A DNA stretch of 64,000 nt from Podospora pseudoanserina (taxonomy: Eukaryota > Ascomycota > Sordariomycetes > Sordariales > Podosporaceae). The stretch's first letter is position 1, and each line of letters starts with the position of its first letter. The position numbers were made by a program, and so were the translations under genes. Positions 22,800 through 33,624 of this stretch are shown here, one piece after another. Below the pieces are notes generated by a model. It ran no database searches. It was not told the DNA's origin and worked only from the letters and a program-made list of their open reading frames with translations. Location: NCBI RefSeq assembly GCF_035222485.1, contig NC_085921.1, positions 4,216,001 to 4,280,000 on the forward strand. Reading direction: 5' to 3'.

Positions 22800-22852
22800 A
22801 TGAGGGGTAATGCCCCCCCTAGAAAAAGGGTAATAATGCCCCCCTAGAATTT
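22800..22852 (-). repeat. Right terminal inverted repeat of the MITE-like element
   Basis: 53 bases; reverse complement matches the left arm, including both internal CTAGG..CCC units. Confidence 0.75.
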
Positions 22853-22982
22853 TTCCTATAAGGAAGAAAAAAAGGTATGTAAAGTATAATAATCCCCAAA
22901 CCAGATTCCCAGAACCCAATAATGAACCGATATATCCAAAAATGCCATAACAGTCATAAAACTACACCACCGCCCTCCCTAC

Positions 22983-24477
22983 TTATAGTATGAGGAATGC
23001 ACTCCCCCCAATAACCCCAAAAACCATCGCCGCCGTCACAAACCCGGCCGCGACCCTCTCCCCCGTGGTGATGGGCTTGTACTCCTTCCCCGTCATCCAA
23101 CTCCCCGGCCCGTCCGCACCCCCATTCACATCCCCCTTGCTCGTCCCGCCCGTGTCCCCCGTAACAGGCACATCAACCCTATCCACCAACGTCGACGCCA
23201 CCGCACTCAAGGCATTCATCTGCTCCCCCACCCCGTTCATCCCGTCATACCCCCCCTTTGTCCAGCTGAACCCACAAGCCGTCCCTGGCCTGCCACGAAA
23301 GGGTTGCTCCCCAGGTGGTGCCTCAGTCGGCGAACCCGAACAGGCCTTCGCCGCTGCAATAGCGCTATTGGTCAGAAGCGGGGATATGGACTCGAACGTA
23401 TAAGGCGCCAGCTGTGTCGTCCTCGCCAGCCAACGAGTGAGATACCCCTTGAAACTCCGCTGATCAATATCGCAAAATCCTGGAGGTTCACAAAACTGTT
23501 CAAACATGACCCTCTCCCCATCGGTGCTGTTGGTGAAGAAAGTCCTCTCGGCGGAAGCCAAGTGGCTGTCGAGGCGTCGTTTCCAGATCGGGTTCCCATC
23601 GGTAAAATTATACATCACCGCCGACCCGTGGATGAAAATGCCCGCGTTGTACGTCCACTGGATCTCGTCGATGGAGTCACAGCTGTTGCCTTCCTCCGGC
23701 TTGACCGTCACGCCGTCTAGCACGTCACCGTCCCGAAAAAGGCCGGTCTCTTCCTGCCAGGTGTAGATCTTGGCTGCCCACTCGGCGTAGGTGACGTTAC
23801 CCGTGAAGCGAGCTAGTCGGGAGGCGATGTTGAAGAAGCAGCCGTTGGAGATGGAGTTGCGGTAGTTGAAGCCGCGGTTGAAGCGGAAGATTTGCCAGGG
23901 GAGGCCGCCGCCGCAGCCGGAGGACTCGTTTTCCTCCCAGCGTTGGGCCCATTGGTTGAAGACTGCTTGGGCGAGGGCGAGGTATTGAGGTTGGTCGGGC
24001 CCAGGGTCGGGGAATTTGAGCTCGGCGGCTGTCATGGCTGTCATGGCCCAGAAGCCTTGGTCGTCGTTGCCCAGCGTGCGGGTTTGGTTGCGGGGCATGA
24101 AGTCCCGGGTAGGGGCGGCTTGGTGGAGGATGGCTTGCTTTGTGATATCGTTGTAGGTGTCGTCGCCGGTGAGCTGCCAGTAGTCGATTAGGGTGCCGAA
24201 CATGGCGCCTGCTTCCCACCAGAAGTAGGGGTCTGGGAGGTTGCCGGGGGTGTCGCCGGGGAGGTGGCCGGTGTAGTACTTTGTGAGGCCGAAGGCGATT
24301 TCGGCGGCGGCGGCTTTCACGGAAGCTGGAGGAGGGGGGGTGGGGTTAGGTTGGTGATGGTTAAAGGAGGAAAAAGGTAAAGGGTGACTGACCTTCATCA
24401 CTTATTACCATGTCAATGGCTGTGACAGTCTGCATCAACAAACTCGCCATCCCAAGGATGCCTCCTAATAACCTCAT
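22983..24477 (-). CDS. GH76 mannan endo-1,6-alpha-mannosidase, Dfg5/Dcw1 type, GPI-anchored
   Basis: Exons 24477-24393 and 24325-22983 encode 475 residues. Exon 1 encodes a signal peptide (MRLLGGILGMASLLMQTVTA). Dfg5/Dcw1 proteins are plasma-membrane or wall enzymes thought to transfer GPI-anchored mannoproteins onto the wall glucan and are essential for hyphal wall assembly. Domain landmarks: DPYFWWEAGAMFGTLIDYW near 60-78, the catalytic Asp pair in TLGNDDQGFW near 113-120, GGGLPWQIF and the conserved WTYNAGIFIHGSAVMY. Several NxT/NxS sequons are present. The last ~20 residues are hydrophobic after a Gly/Asp/Ser-rich linker, as for GPI attachment. The 67-base intron has its acceptor after a C-rich tract. 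The gene is convergent with VPS54 across the MITE. Confidence 0.92.
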
Positions 24478-25915
24478 GATATCGAGTGTGTGTGTGTGTA
24501 TGTGTAAAGAAGAAAATACAACAAAAAAGAATCGAAGAAGCCCCTACCAAGCAATGATAGAGAAAAAAACCACCAAACCACCAACAGCGTCAGAGAGTTC
24601 AAGGTATACAGCGAAGCAACTGATAGTCCATCCGTGAATAGGTATATCAGTAGGTGCCTGGTATGGTCCTGTCCGTTTGTCCAGCCTCAAAGCAAATCCG
24701 AACCGTCGAATCAGTCTCCCCTTCTCTTGTCCTACAACAGTTGGTCTCAGGCCTCTAGCAATAAGGTTGATATCAACCCTTCTTTTCAGGCCCCCAAATT
24801 TCAAGCCTTCCTTCCAACTTGTCGCTTAGAAACTGGCGCACGGCCGGCCGTTGGTTGAGTGAGAAAACAGCCACAATGGTAACCTCGTATCGTCAGACAA
24901 AAAGCCCGTCCCAAGTAGGTCGAAGGATCCTTCGAACAGTAACAAGATTGCCGAGCGCGGGGACAGTGGGAGTCGAAAACCAAGAAAGGGCACAGCCTCA
25001 AAGAACGTATAGTCGAAAAGGAAATAAAGAAGTCGCAAAAAAAGCCTAACCCAGAGGTGTGTATATCTGTATATAAAAAAACGAACGCTCACCGACCGTC
25101 TAGGTGGGGGTTGTTACTTCAAATCGAAACGAAGGAGAAGAGAGAGAAAAGAGAAAAGAAAGAGAGTCACACCTCTAAGCCCATGAACCAAAATGGCAGA
25201 TGGACAACAGGCGGTGGTAATGTAAAAGGGAGAAGGAGAGGAAGTGAAAGAGAGAGAGAGAGAGAGAGAGAGAAAAGATGAGATGGAAGATCACAGATCT
25301 GCCAAGCTGCCAAAGTTTCACAAACCCCCATCCAGCCTAGACCTGGATGGAAAAAAGACAAGAGGGAAACAAAGCACATGAATCTCAGCCCAAGCCAAGT
25401 GCAACTGCAATTTGGCTTGCTGCTGACGCCCGGTTGACTTGACATGTCGACCCCAAACCTGATGTGTTTCAGGTGCCCCGTTGACGTTGTCCCGGAGGGC
25501 TGTGCAAGGAGAGGGCCGACCCCTGTCTCCCCCCACTGCCGCGAATCGCCATCAGTTGAGATCTGGATGTCTTGGCATGAAAAGATCTTGGATCAATCAT
25601 GCTACATATCAGACGGTTGTTAGCTAGTGATATCCAGAAGAGAATACGTCGAGACTGCCCATGCCAGTTTAGAAAGGTTTCTCTTTGCTAAGTCGACCCC
25701 TGATTGATGACAACACAATGACCACCACTCAAGCGTGCCAAGGCTCGAATGTTTCCAGACCAATGTCTGTCAAGTACGACTTCACTTGACCCAGAGAAAT
25801 CCTTCATAACCTCCTTTTTGTCTATCCTCTATACACATCATAACAGTAACAAGATTTGCGCTGAAAAAACACGCAACGAAATGGGTATCCTAACACTCCT
25901 CAACCTAACGGCAAC
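24478..25915. other. Intergenic stretch upstream of the GH76 gene
   Basis: About 1.4 kb acting as promoter of the GH76 gene and 3' flank of the NAP gene. It has a GT run (24487-24500) and a GA run (25249-25274). No supported gene or RNA. Confidence 0.5.
25249..25274. repeat. (GA)n microsatellite
   Basis: About thirteen GA units; on the minus strand a CT tract, which in the promoter of the GH76 gene could act as a pyrimidine-rich element. Role not shown. Confidence 0.8.
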
Positions 25916-27033
25916 TTAGTGCTTGCACCCGTGGGCGCAGGCCTTGTGCTTCTTGCTGGGCTTGTCGCCATCCTCCTCAGACTCATCGTCGTCAGACTCA
26001 TCATCCTCGCCATCGCTGATGTCGTCGCTCTCCTGGGCCTGCTCTGTTTGGTTGTTAGTATTCTACATTCTGTTCACTGCTAACTCTGTCAACGGGGGCC
26101 ACTTACGGAAGTACTTGAGGGCGTTGGGCCAGAGGTCATCAGCAATCGCCATGGCAACGGTATCGCCATCAGGGAAAATGTCAAGCTCTTCCTCGTCCTC
26201 CCAATCCTCATCATCTTCATCCTCCTTCATCTCCTCATCCTCCTCGACCTTCTCGCCGGCCTGGCGCTTCTTGCGGTCCTCGGCCTCCTTCTTGAGGGCC
26301 TCGATGTTCTCCTCGGCGGAGACTCGTTCGCCAATGAAGCCGAAGAAGCAGAAGAAGCTCACAGAACCAGCGTCCTCGGCTTCGATTTTCTCCTTCAGCT
26401 CCTTCTGCTTGGGGGTGAGCTCCTTCTTCTCCTTACCCTCCTTCTTGGGGGCAGCCTTCTCCTCCTCCCAGGCAGCCTTGGCAAGGGACAAAAGACCGTT
26501 GGTCAGGTCCTTGCCGTCCTTCCACTTGATATCGACAGGCTCGCTGACATAGCCGACGAAGCCGTCCTTGCCGTGGCGCCACCAGAACTTCTTCTCGAGG
26601 ACCTTGTCCTCAAAGTAGTCATTCTCCTCGAACTCGAACTTGATGGAGACACTGCGGGGGTCTCCGCCCTCAACGGGGGTGTCGATCTCGAAGCGCTTGA
26701 CGTCAATGGACTTGATGGAACCGAGGAGGATCTGAGCATCGGTGGGCTGAATGAAGGCGTCAATGTCCTCGGGGGCCTGCTCGATAACAAGGGGCCAGAA
26801 GTGCTCGATCTTGGAGACGATCTCGGCGCGCTTTACGTAGAGGTCCTTGGAAAGGTTGTACTGGTGGCGGACTGGGAGGTTCAAAGCGTTAGTATTCAGC
26901 AGTCGCAAGGGCGCAGCAACGGTCGCGGGGGTGGGAACTCACTAATCTCGGTCTCGACATCGTCGAACTGAGCCTCAATTTCACCCAGCTGGTCGTAGGT
27001 AGCGAAGATCTCTTCGGCGGTGACGATGGCCAT
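25916..27033 (-). CDS. NAP/SET-family histone chaperone
   Basis: Exons 27033-26943, 26871-26107 and 26043-25916 encode 327 residues. Introns (71 and 63 bases) have ACTAAC-type branch sites. The protein begins MAIVTAEEIFATYDQLGEIE (helical dimerisation region) and continues with the NAP earmuff domain (HFWPLVIEQAPEDIDAFIQP; ENDYFEDKVLEKKFWWRHG). The C-terminal third is highly acidic (EEDEEMKEDEDDEDWEDEEE and DDESDDDESEED). NAP-family proteins bind H2A-H2B or H3-H4 and act in chromatin assembly and nuclear import; the length and shape look closer to SET/Vps75 than to Nap1. A Lys-rich insertion lies within the earmuff region. The extreme C-terminus, separated from the acidic part by KPSKKHK, reads ACAHGCKH, an unusual Cys/His cap. 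The specific orthologue is uncertain. Confidence 0.88.
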
Positions 27034-28755
27034 TGTGTCTGATTTGAATGGTAAAAGACTGGGGAGACGGGTCGAGAGTGTGATGTGAGAGGAGGAGAAT
27101 ATGCGGTGAAGAAGTAAGAAAAGAAGTGCCGTGGGACAGAGAGTTGGTTGGCTTTTTAAGCTACAGGTAACTGATAGACCCTCGACAGGCGCAAAAAAAA
27201 AAAAAAAAAGGTTCTGCCCCTCCTCGTCGCAAGGCAGCCTACCAGCAGAGTCGCATCAATGCAGCGCGGGGTCCTGCCCTTCCATCTGCCCCGCCAAAAA
27301 GTTGTGAACTGGAGCTTGGCATCCACACAACTGCGAAAAGATAGTGGGGTAGCAAGAACGGCGGAGACCCGAGACCCTGCCAAGCAAGGTGGGGCCGTTA
27401 TGCGTTCAACGGCGAGCTCTCTCTGCCGGCCTGCCCGGCCCGAGGGGTATCCATCCCCGGGGTCTTTCTTCCAGGCACGCCAGGTTCCCGCTCATTAACA
27501 TTTGGCCTCTCAAACTTCTTTTCTGTATGCGTTTCTATAAGGTGTGGGCAATTGTGTCAAAAGCTCCTTCTGGCCCGTCTAGTTGCGAGTGCTCGCTTGA
27601 CAGTTGCTGAGAGTGTGCCTTCTCATCATACAATCACCAATCACGAAACATACTGGCAGATAGGTAGCCACACGATTGCTATCTCTTCCTTCTAACCTTA
27701 GCCTCAGCCCCGGCTTTGACACAGGGCTGTCGGGAGCTCATGGCGGGGTACCCCCACCATAAAGTGCCGTTACGCAATGAGAAGCTCTCACAGACTACGC
27801 CAATGACAGTGTGGAGGTCATGAACAACCCCCGCGGAACCTCCATGGACATAAATGGCCTATAAAAAGCCCTCTTGCCCCTTTTTCAAGCAACCCGTCCT
27901 CTTATAAACTTGTTCATCTCATCCTGAAGCCAAACACCGCTGTCACAAAGCAAAGGCACGAACGCGTGGAGACAGGCGTACCAACAGCAGCTCTTTACCG
28001 CCAGTCTGCAACGCTGAGGCCCTTCCCTTCCGCTATCGGGCTGTGTTTCGTCGGAACAAGCTGCTTTATCAGTTTCCGTCTCCTCGACGAGCTTATCTCT
28101 GCTTTTCGCAAGCACCTTCGCCAGCAGCCAGAGCCACAATGCATCGTGTCATTGTTCCCCGAAGTCGGGACCGTTCTTTACTTCTGCACCAAGGTTATCA
28201 ACGGCCTTGGGGTTTGAGGGGGGTTGCTCTTTGTCCAGTCGGACGCTCCGCAATTGACTTTCTCTTAGTCAACAGATGGCGCTCCTTGCCAGCAACTGCC
28301 AGCGCGTGACCGCATCACCTTCCCAATAACTCGTTTTCAGGTGTCATCCCGATTTCATCTGCTGCCTGACCGGTGAGCGTTTGGGTAAAGCGGTGGTTCA
28401 GTTGCCGATGGAAGGATTGATGTGACGACGAAAAAGCCGATCCGAACTCACCCGCTTCCGGGATGCTCACCGGCCACCGGAGCTCATTTTTGAGAAGTAA
28501 CAATCGGGTTTTGTTTTTTGAACTCGAAACGTATTTTCGTAAATTTTGACTCTCGGTGGCGGTAAAGCTACCGAGACACAGTATTGAGCCTTGTTCGCCA
28601 TCAATTGGGAAATAAGAAGGTGTATAAAACGCCCCCAGGTTCTCCACCAAGGAACAACACTATTTCAACCTACCAGCACTCAAGTAGACAAACCTGCCTC
28701 AAACTTGCCGAAATTCTCGATTTAGTTCAGTTCGACATTCAACAGGGCCGGCAGA
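27034..28755. promoter_or_regulatory. Divergent promoter between the NAP and asparaginase genes
   Basis: About 1.7 kb. It holds a run of ~18 A at about 27191-27208 and two + oriented TATA boxes: TATAAAAA at 27860-27867, which has no convincing coding frame after it (a 58-codon frame starts at 28139), and TATAAAA at 28623-28629 close to the asparaginase ATG. A small non-coding transcript from the first box is possible. Confidence 0.45.
28623..28629 (+). promoter_or_regulatory. TATA box of the asparaginase gene
   Basis: TATAAAA lies about 130 bases upstream of the ATG at 28756, giving room for a ~100-base leader. Confidence 0.5.
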
Positions 28756-30848
28756 ATGGGCGGCGTCACTTTCATGGAGGGCAACCCGGACCGGAAGTTC
28801 CCCGAGTCCCGGGTCCTCATCATCATGACCGGCGGCACAATTTGTATGCAGCCCTCCGCTGATGGCCTCGTCCCAATGAGCGGCTTTCTCGAACTTGCCA
28901 TGGCTCCCCGACCTTCCTTCAACGACAGCACGGCTCCGTCCAGTAAGTATACCTTACCTTTATCACCCTCAGTTCTACACGTTGACTAACCCCCCATCAC
29001 AGCCAATATAACAGCCTACACAAAAGAAGGCCACAAACTCACCCTATCCTCCCTCCGGACCCCCACCTCAGCCTACTGCAAACACATCCGCTACTCCATC
29101 CTCGAGTTCTCCCCCCTCCTCGACTCCTCTAGCATCGCATCGGCAGGGTGGACAGACATCGCCCTCACCATCCAGCAAAACTACCACCTCTTCGACGGCT
29201 TCGTCATCCTCCACGGCACCGACTCGCTAGCTTACACCGCTTCGGCCCTGTCGTTCATGCTTTCTGATCTCGGCAAACCAGTCATCCTCACCGGCTCCCA
29301 GGCCTCAATCTTTGCCCTCCAATCCGACGCCGTCGACAATTTACTGGGCAGTCTCATCATCGCAGGCACATTCACCATCCCGGAAGTCTGCCTTTTTTTC
29401 CATCACACTTTGTTCAGAGGGAACCGCACAACAAAAGTCTCGGCCTCGAGCTTCGAAGCGTTCGACTCCCCCAACTCTGACCCCCTGGCGAAGGTGACAA
29501 GTTTGGGAGTAGATGTAAACTGGGGTTTAGTGCGGCGCCCAACCCGCATCAAAGAATTCAACGTCACCAAAACTCTCGACACGACTCACGTTGCCTCGCT
29601 TCGCATCTTTCCCGGCATCTGGCCTCAGCTGGTCGACTCTGTCCTTCGTGTCCCTGACCTGAGGGGTTTGGTTCTCGAGACGTTTGGCATGGGGAATGCA
29701 CCGGGGGGTGTGGATGGGCATCTCACAAAGGCGATCAAACAGGCGGTTGAGAGGGGGATTGTCATTGTTAATGTCAGCCAGTGTACTAATGGGTTTGTGA
29801 GCCCGTTGTACGCGCCGGGGACGGCGCTGGGGAGGGCGGGGGTGGTGTTTGGGGGAGATTTGACGACGGAGGCGGCGTTGACGAAGCTGAGTTATTTGCT
29901 GGCGTTGAAGGATAGGGGGACGGTTGGGTTGGAGGAGGTGAAGGAGATGATGGGACGGAGTTTGAGGGGGGAGATGACGGAGTTGAGGGTCGCGAGCTTT
30001 GTTCACCCGGCTGGGGTGGTGGAGGAAGATGTGGTGGGGAAGATTACGGCTGCGGGTAGGTTTTTTTTTTTAATTGTTGATTTTCACATTTCTCTTGAGT
30101 GGTTAATCCTAACTGATTTATTTTTCTGTCTACAGAATCAGCCTTTACAGCCCTAGGCTACGCAATCAGCAACGGCGACCTCCGCACCGTACGGGAGCTT
30201 TTGGAAGGGGACGAGTTCAACCACCAGCTCCTCAAAAAGGCGGACTACGCTGGCAACACGGCCGTTCATCTTGCCGCTGTCGGGCCCGAGCCAAAGATCC
30301 TCAGGGAGGTCCTCGAGCGGGGCGCTAGCGTACACGTCAGGAACCGGGCGAACAACACGCCGCTTTATTTGGCGGAAAAAATGGTTGCCAGCGGGACGAC
30401 GCCGAAGAGCGAAGAGTGTGTCGGTTTGTTGAAGGAGGCGGGGGGCCATCTGTGGTTGGAGAATGAGGAGAGCATGGCTAATAGCCGGAGGGGGTCTGTG
30501 GGGGGCAGAGAGAATGGAAATGGAGTTAACGCCAAACCAGCCGAGGAGAAGTTGACTTTGGAAGTGGAAGCTCCTCTCCTTGGTGGCCCAGAGAGTTTTC
30601 TCTGGGGGGGTGCAACGGAGAAGGTCCGTCAGGAACACGACGCTGTGTGGAAGAACGCGATGGAGAGAGTTCGCAAGGAGCAGGATTCTGTGATTGAAAG
30701 AGCACGCAAGGAGCTGGATGCCAAATTGATGCAGGAACTCGCAATGGTCGAGGCTGAGAGGGCCAGACTGCTGAAAATTGGGGATACGCCGAATGTGCAG
30801 GGTGGTGCCGACGATATCGAGTCGACAACGGGAAAGATCGTCAACTGA
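28756..30848 (+). CDS. L-asparaginase with C-terminal ankyrin repeats
   Basis: Three exons, 28756-28942, 29003-30055 and 30136-30848, encode 650 residues. Asparaginase hydrolyses L-Asn to Asp and ammonia. First active-site motif: IIMTGGTICM near residue 25; second: VILHGTDSLAYTASALSFM near 140; both nucleophile Thr and the TDS triad are intact. After the asparaginase domain (to about 440), ESAFTALGYAISNGDLRTVR and NTAVHLAAVGPEPKILREVL start ankyrin repeats, the architecture of the cytosolic asparaginase/60-kDa lysophospholipase group. The last ~150 residues are linker plus a charged coiled-coil-like helix (HDAVWKNAMERVRKEQDS). No signal peptide, so probably cytosolic. The second intron contains a T11 run; the first has a CTAAC branch site. 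Each junction restores a sense codon in frame. Confidence 0.92.
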
Positions 30849-33624
30849 GGGGTATACCCGAGCTGCGTGGTGATTTGGTTGGAGATGTTTTCTTAGGGTC
30901 TGAATCTTGAGACAGCGTACATGCTTCATGTAGACGTCTATGCCCAAGTTTTTGGCCATATGATATGTGGTTTCGTTTGGTTGGTTGAACATGCAAGAAA
31001 TTATCTACCGATAGGTAGATCGGGTCCGTTTTTTGGGTCTTGTTTGCGGGTAGTATCTAGATAGATCAGATACTCAAGAGTTGGGGGCGGCCTTTTCGTG
31101 AGCTGCTCTGTTTTGTTTTACATGTCAGTAGATGTAAACGAATCGTTAGTTTTCAACCGCGAGGCTGCAGCCTGAAGACCATCAATGGGGGCTAAAAGAC
31201 CCCATATCTACCGGCAGGCTACCGATGTAAAGGCCTCATCACACGCAGGCGCAAGTTTATACATGTGCACTTTTCACTCACTTGCAGCTTACAAACCTAT
31301 GCATACCTAGGGCGAGCGGCCGATCAGGGGGGGTAGTACAAAAATTTGTAGTTCGCTTGAGGAGCTGGCCTGGTTCATGAGTAGGTCTTTTCCCACACCA
31401 CCTCAGATGCAGCTCACCCTCCATGGGGCTGGTTGCCTCGCCCAGCTTCGGCACGAGTAAGGTACCCGGGCTTTGGTGTTCATCTGTGAGGTGGGTGTTC
31501 AGCTGCAAGGCCTGCCGGATTAGGATTGGAAAATCAGAAAGTGGGCCGGTTGGATAGGTGGCCTTGTGGAGGTGGCCACCGGTTGATGTAAGTGACGACT
31601 GGATAGGAAAGGAAGGCTGGGCTTTGCCCATATGTGCTTCAGGGTGCATTCATCTTCAAGAGTTTGAACTTTAGTTGAATCGAGGGGAATGGCCTTATTT
31701 CAGCTCAAGGCGGCCGCTGAGGCTGGAGATGACGGTTTTGTTTATGGAGGGAATGGGATGCCTCCAGTGGCTCGTGGTTGTTGTGGCTGTTGCTCATGCC
31801 TGAAGCATATCCTTTTGCCTCTTGACCCGGAGTGTGCCTGGATGACTAGGTAGGTATGAGTCCTTGAAGAGTTTTCTTTTTTGCCTTGAATCCTACGTGG
31901 AAAATTAGTTCAGGTGATGAGGAATAAGAGGAGCCGATGCTAAGCTTGAGGTTCCTACAGCCTTGCATGATAGGCTTCTTAGGGTGCTGGGATGGTGTGT
32001 GGTGGTGCATAACCGAGGCACGTTGACTAACGGAATCCGCCCCGGACGACACACTGAGTAGATAGTGCCTTCCCTTCTAGGTGTCAAATGGTGGCCCAGG
32101 TGATGACTTGCAGGTAGTGACAGGCACCGGCAACCTCTTTGTGAGGGATTGCGGTGACTAAATCAAGAAGTGTCATCGTTATACTTCTTTCAATAACACC
32201 CCTTGCTCTTGGTTGAGCCTCATCTATCGCAGAGACCACCTTCTTTGAAAACAAGCTATCGCCACATATCAATGAACATTCGGTCAGAAAAAACTAACTC
32301 ACTCACATGCCGCCTGACCTTTTCGACTTTGCTGTTGTTGCCTAGGCCATGTTCGACCGAGATCACCGGCAGCCCATATCATTCTCTGTGTCAGGTAGGT
32401 GTTGGTTCCAGACCTGGTACTGTTTCACTTGCAAAAGAAGGGTTCACCACAGGACGTGACTAGGTTCTCGGTGAGTGCCACAGCATACAATGCTGCTTTT
32501 CCACTCTCGAAGCTGCTTGCATGCCCGAGGGTGGGGGACGCTTTGCAGCAGAGCGTGCAGTTGGGCCTTTGTTGTTGGTTCGACCCTTCATCCACCACAC
32601 CAACGATCGTCCAGAATCACCTCTCGGTCCCCTGCATCAGGGCCCTTTGGGCCGCAGGCTATCGGGCTTGTCGAAAAGCAGTCAAAATAAAGCGGGAAAG
32701 GCAGCCATTCCCTAAACTTACCACTTCCCTGGGTCACCCGGGGCTGGTATCACTCTACCCAAGTCCCACAGGAGCGATATCACCGTGGCCTCACTGCGGG
32801 TCAGACTAGGCCGGCCTACGTAGCGACCTTTGGTGTTGTTTCTCCTCATCACCGGCCTCCGCGACGGAGCGCGTTTTGCGGGGTTTACACTGCACAGGCA
32901 AGCAACACTGCAATTGTTTGTTTGTTGTGGTCTGTTCTCAACCGGTCCAGTAACTGCGCAAGCGGTTCTCTATGGATTCCAGAGGACCCGGGGGAATGGC
33001 TTGTACTAGAATATCAAGACGAACGTGGGTTAAGCATGTGACACAGCAGAGACGCAAGACAGAAATCTCTGCCATTTCTTTGCGGGAGACAAAACACTAG
33101 CCATGCTGCTACCCGAGCACCTCTCCCCCAGAAAGTTGATCTCTGTGTGGCCACACCATTTCTCGTGAACGTATTGCCACAAGAGAGGCAAGCACGATGA
33201 GTTTGGCACCCGCTGATCCAGAAAACCGGAAAAAGAGGACAAAGACTGGCATGAGCGAGTGTTTTCCCCGGTTTCTTCTCTGTAAGGCTGATTTGCGGAT
33301 TTGGCTGCTGCCCAAAGGGGGTAGTTAAGCATGGCCCGCGTAATGGGTAAGGCGACCTCTTCCTTTCTTCCTACCTAGGTAGGCTTCATGCACGTCTCTG
33401 CTCTGGTTTCTCGGCCTAGGAGTATTAAAGGGCTCTGCTTCCTCCAGACTTTCTTCTTCTGGATTGAGTACTTGCAGGAAGGCTCTCGAACGCAGCCAAC
33501 AGCTCGACAGAGGCCTCAATACCTCCAGAACCAACTCCTCACGGCCCATTTAACAGCGGCTCGTTGGTGAAGTCGGTTTTCTCTTCTCTCTTCTTCTTTC
33601 TCTACACAAGATTCTTCAGACAAT
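30849..33624. other. 2.8-kb intergenic stretch upstream of the BCS1-like gene
   Basis: No frame here shows protein-like composition or conserved motifs. Visible items: a CTACCGATAGGTAG palindrome at about 31006-31019, a hairpin AGTATCT..AGATACT at 31052-31074, and ACCTAGGTAGG-type motifs at about 31846 and 33371. Part is the BCS1-like promoter; the rest is unexplained. Confidence 0.45.

Larger units (their letters stand above)
22403..22852. mobile_element. MITE-like element with ~50-bp terminal inverted repeats
   Basis: The left arm (22403-22450) and the reverse complement of the right arm (22800-22852) match closely: both start AAATTCTAGGGGGG, continue with a CCCTTTTTCTAGG block and end with CATTACCCC. 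Each arm itself holds two copies of a CTAGGRGGGYATT(A/G)CCC unit. The ~350-bp interior has no transposase frame and carries three near-identical 15-bp units GCCTRGYAATTGAAG at 22553, 22580 and 22595. I could not identify a target-site duplication; flanks are A-rich on the left and TTCCTATAAGG on the right. Size, arms and lack of coding capacity fit a non-autonomous DNA transposon inserted between two convergent 3' ends. Confidence 0.7.

Noticed and set aside
31278-31649. 123-codon minus-strand frame with an ATG
   Set aside because: No motif, no codon bias and no homologous features recognised; length is compatible with chance.
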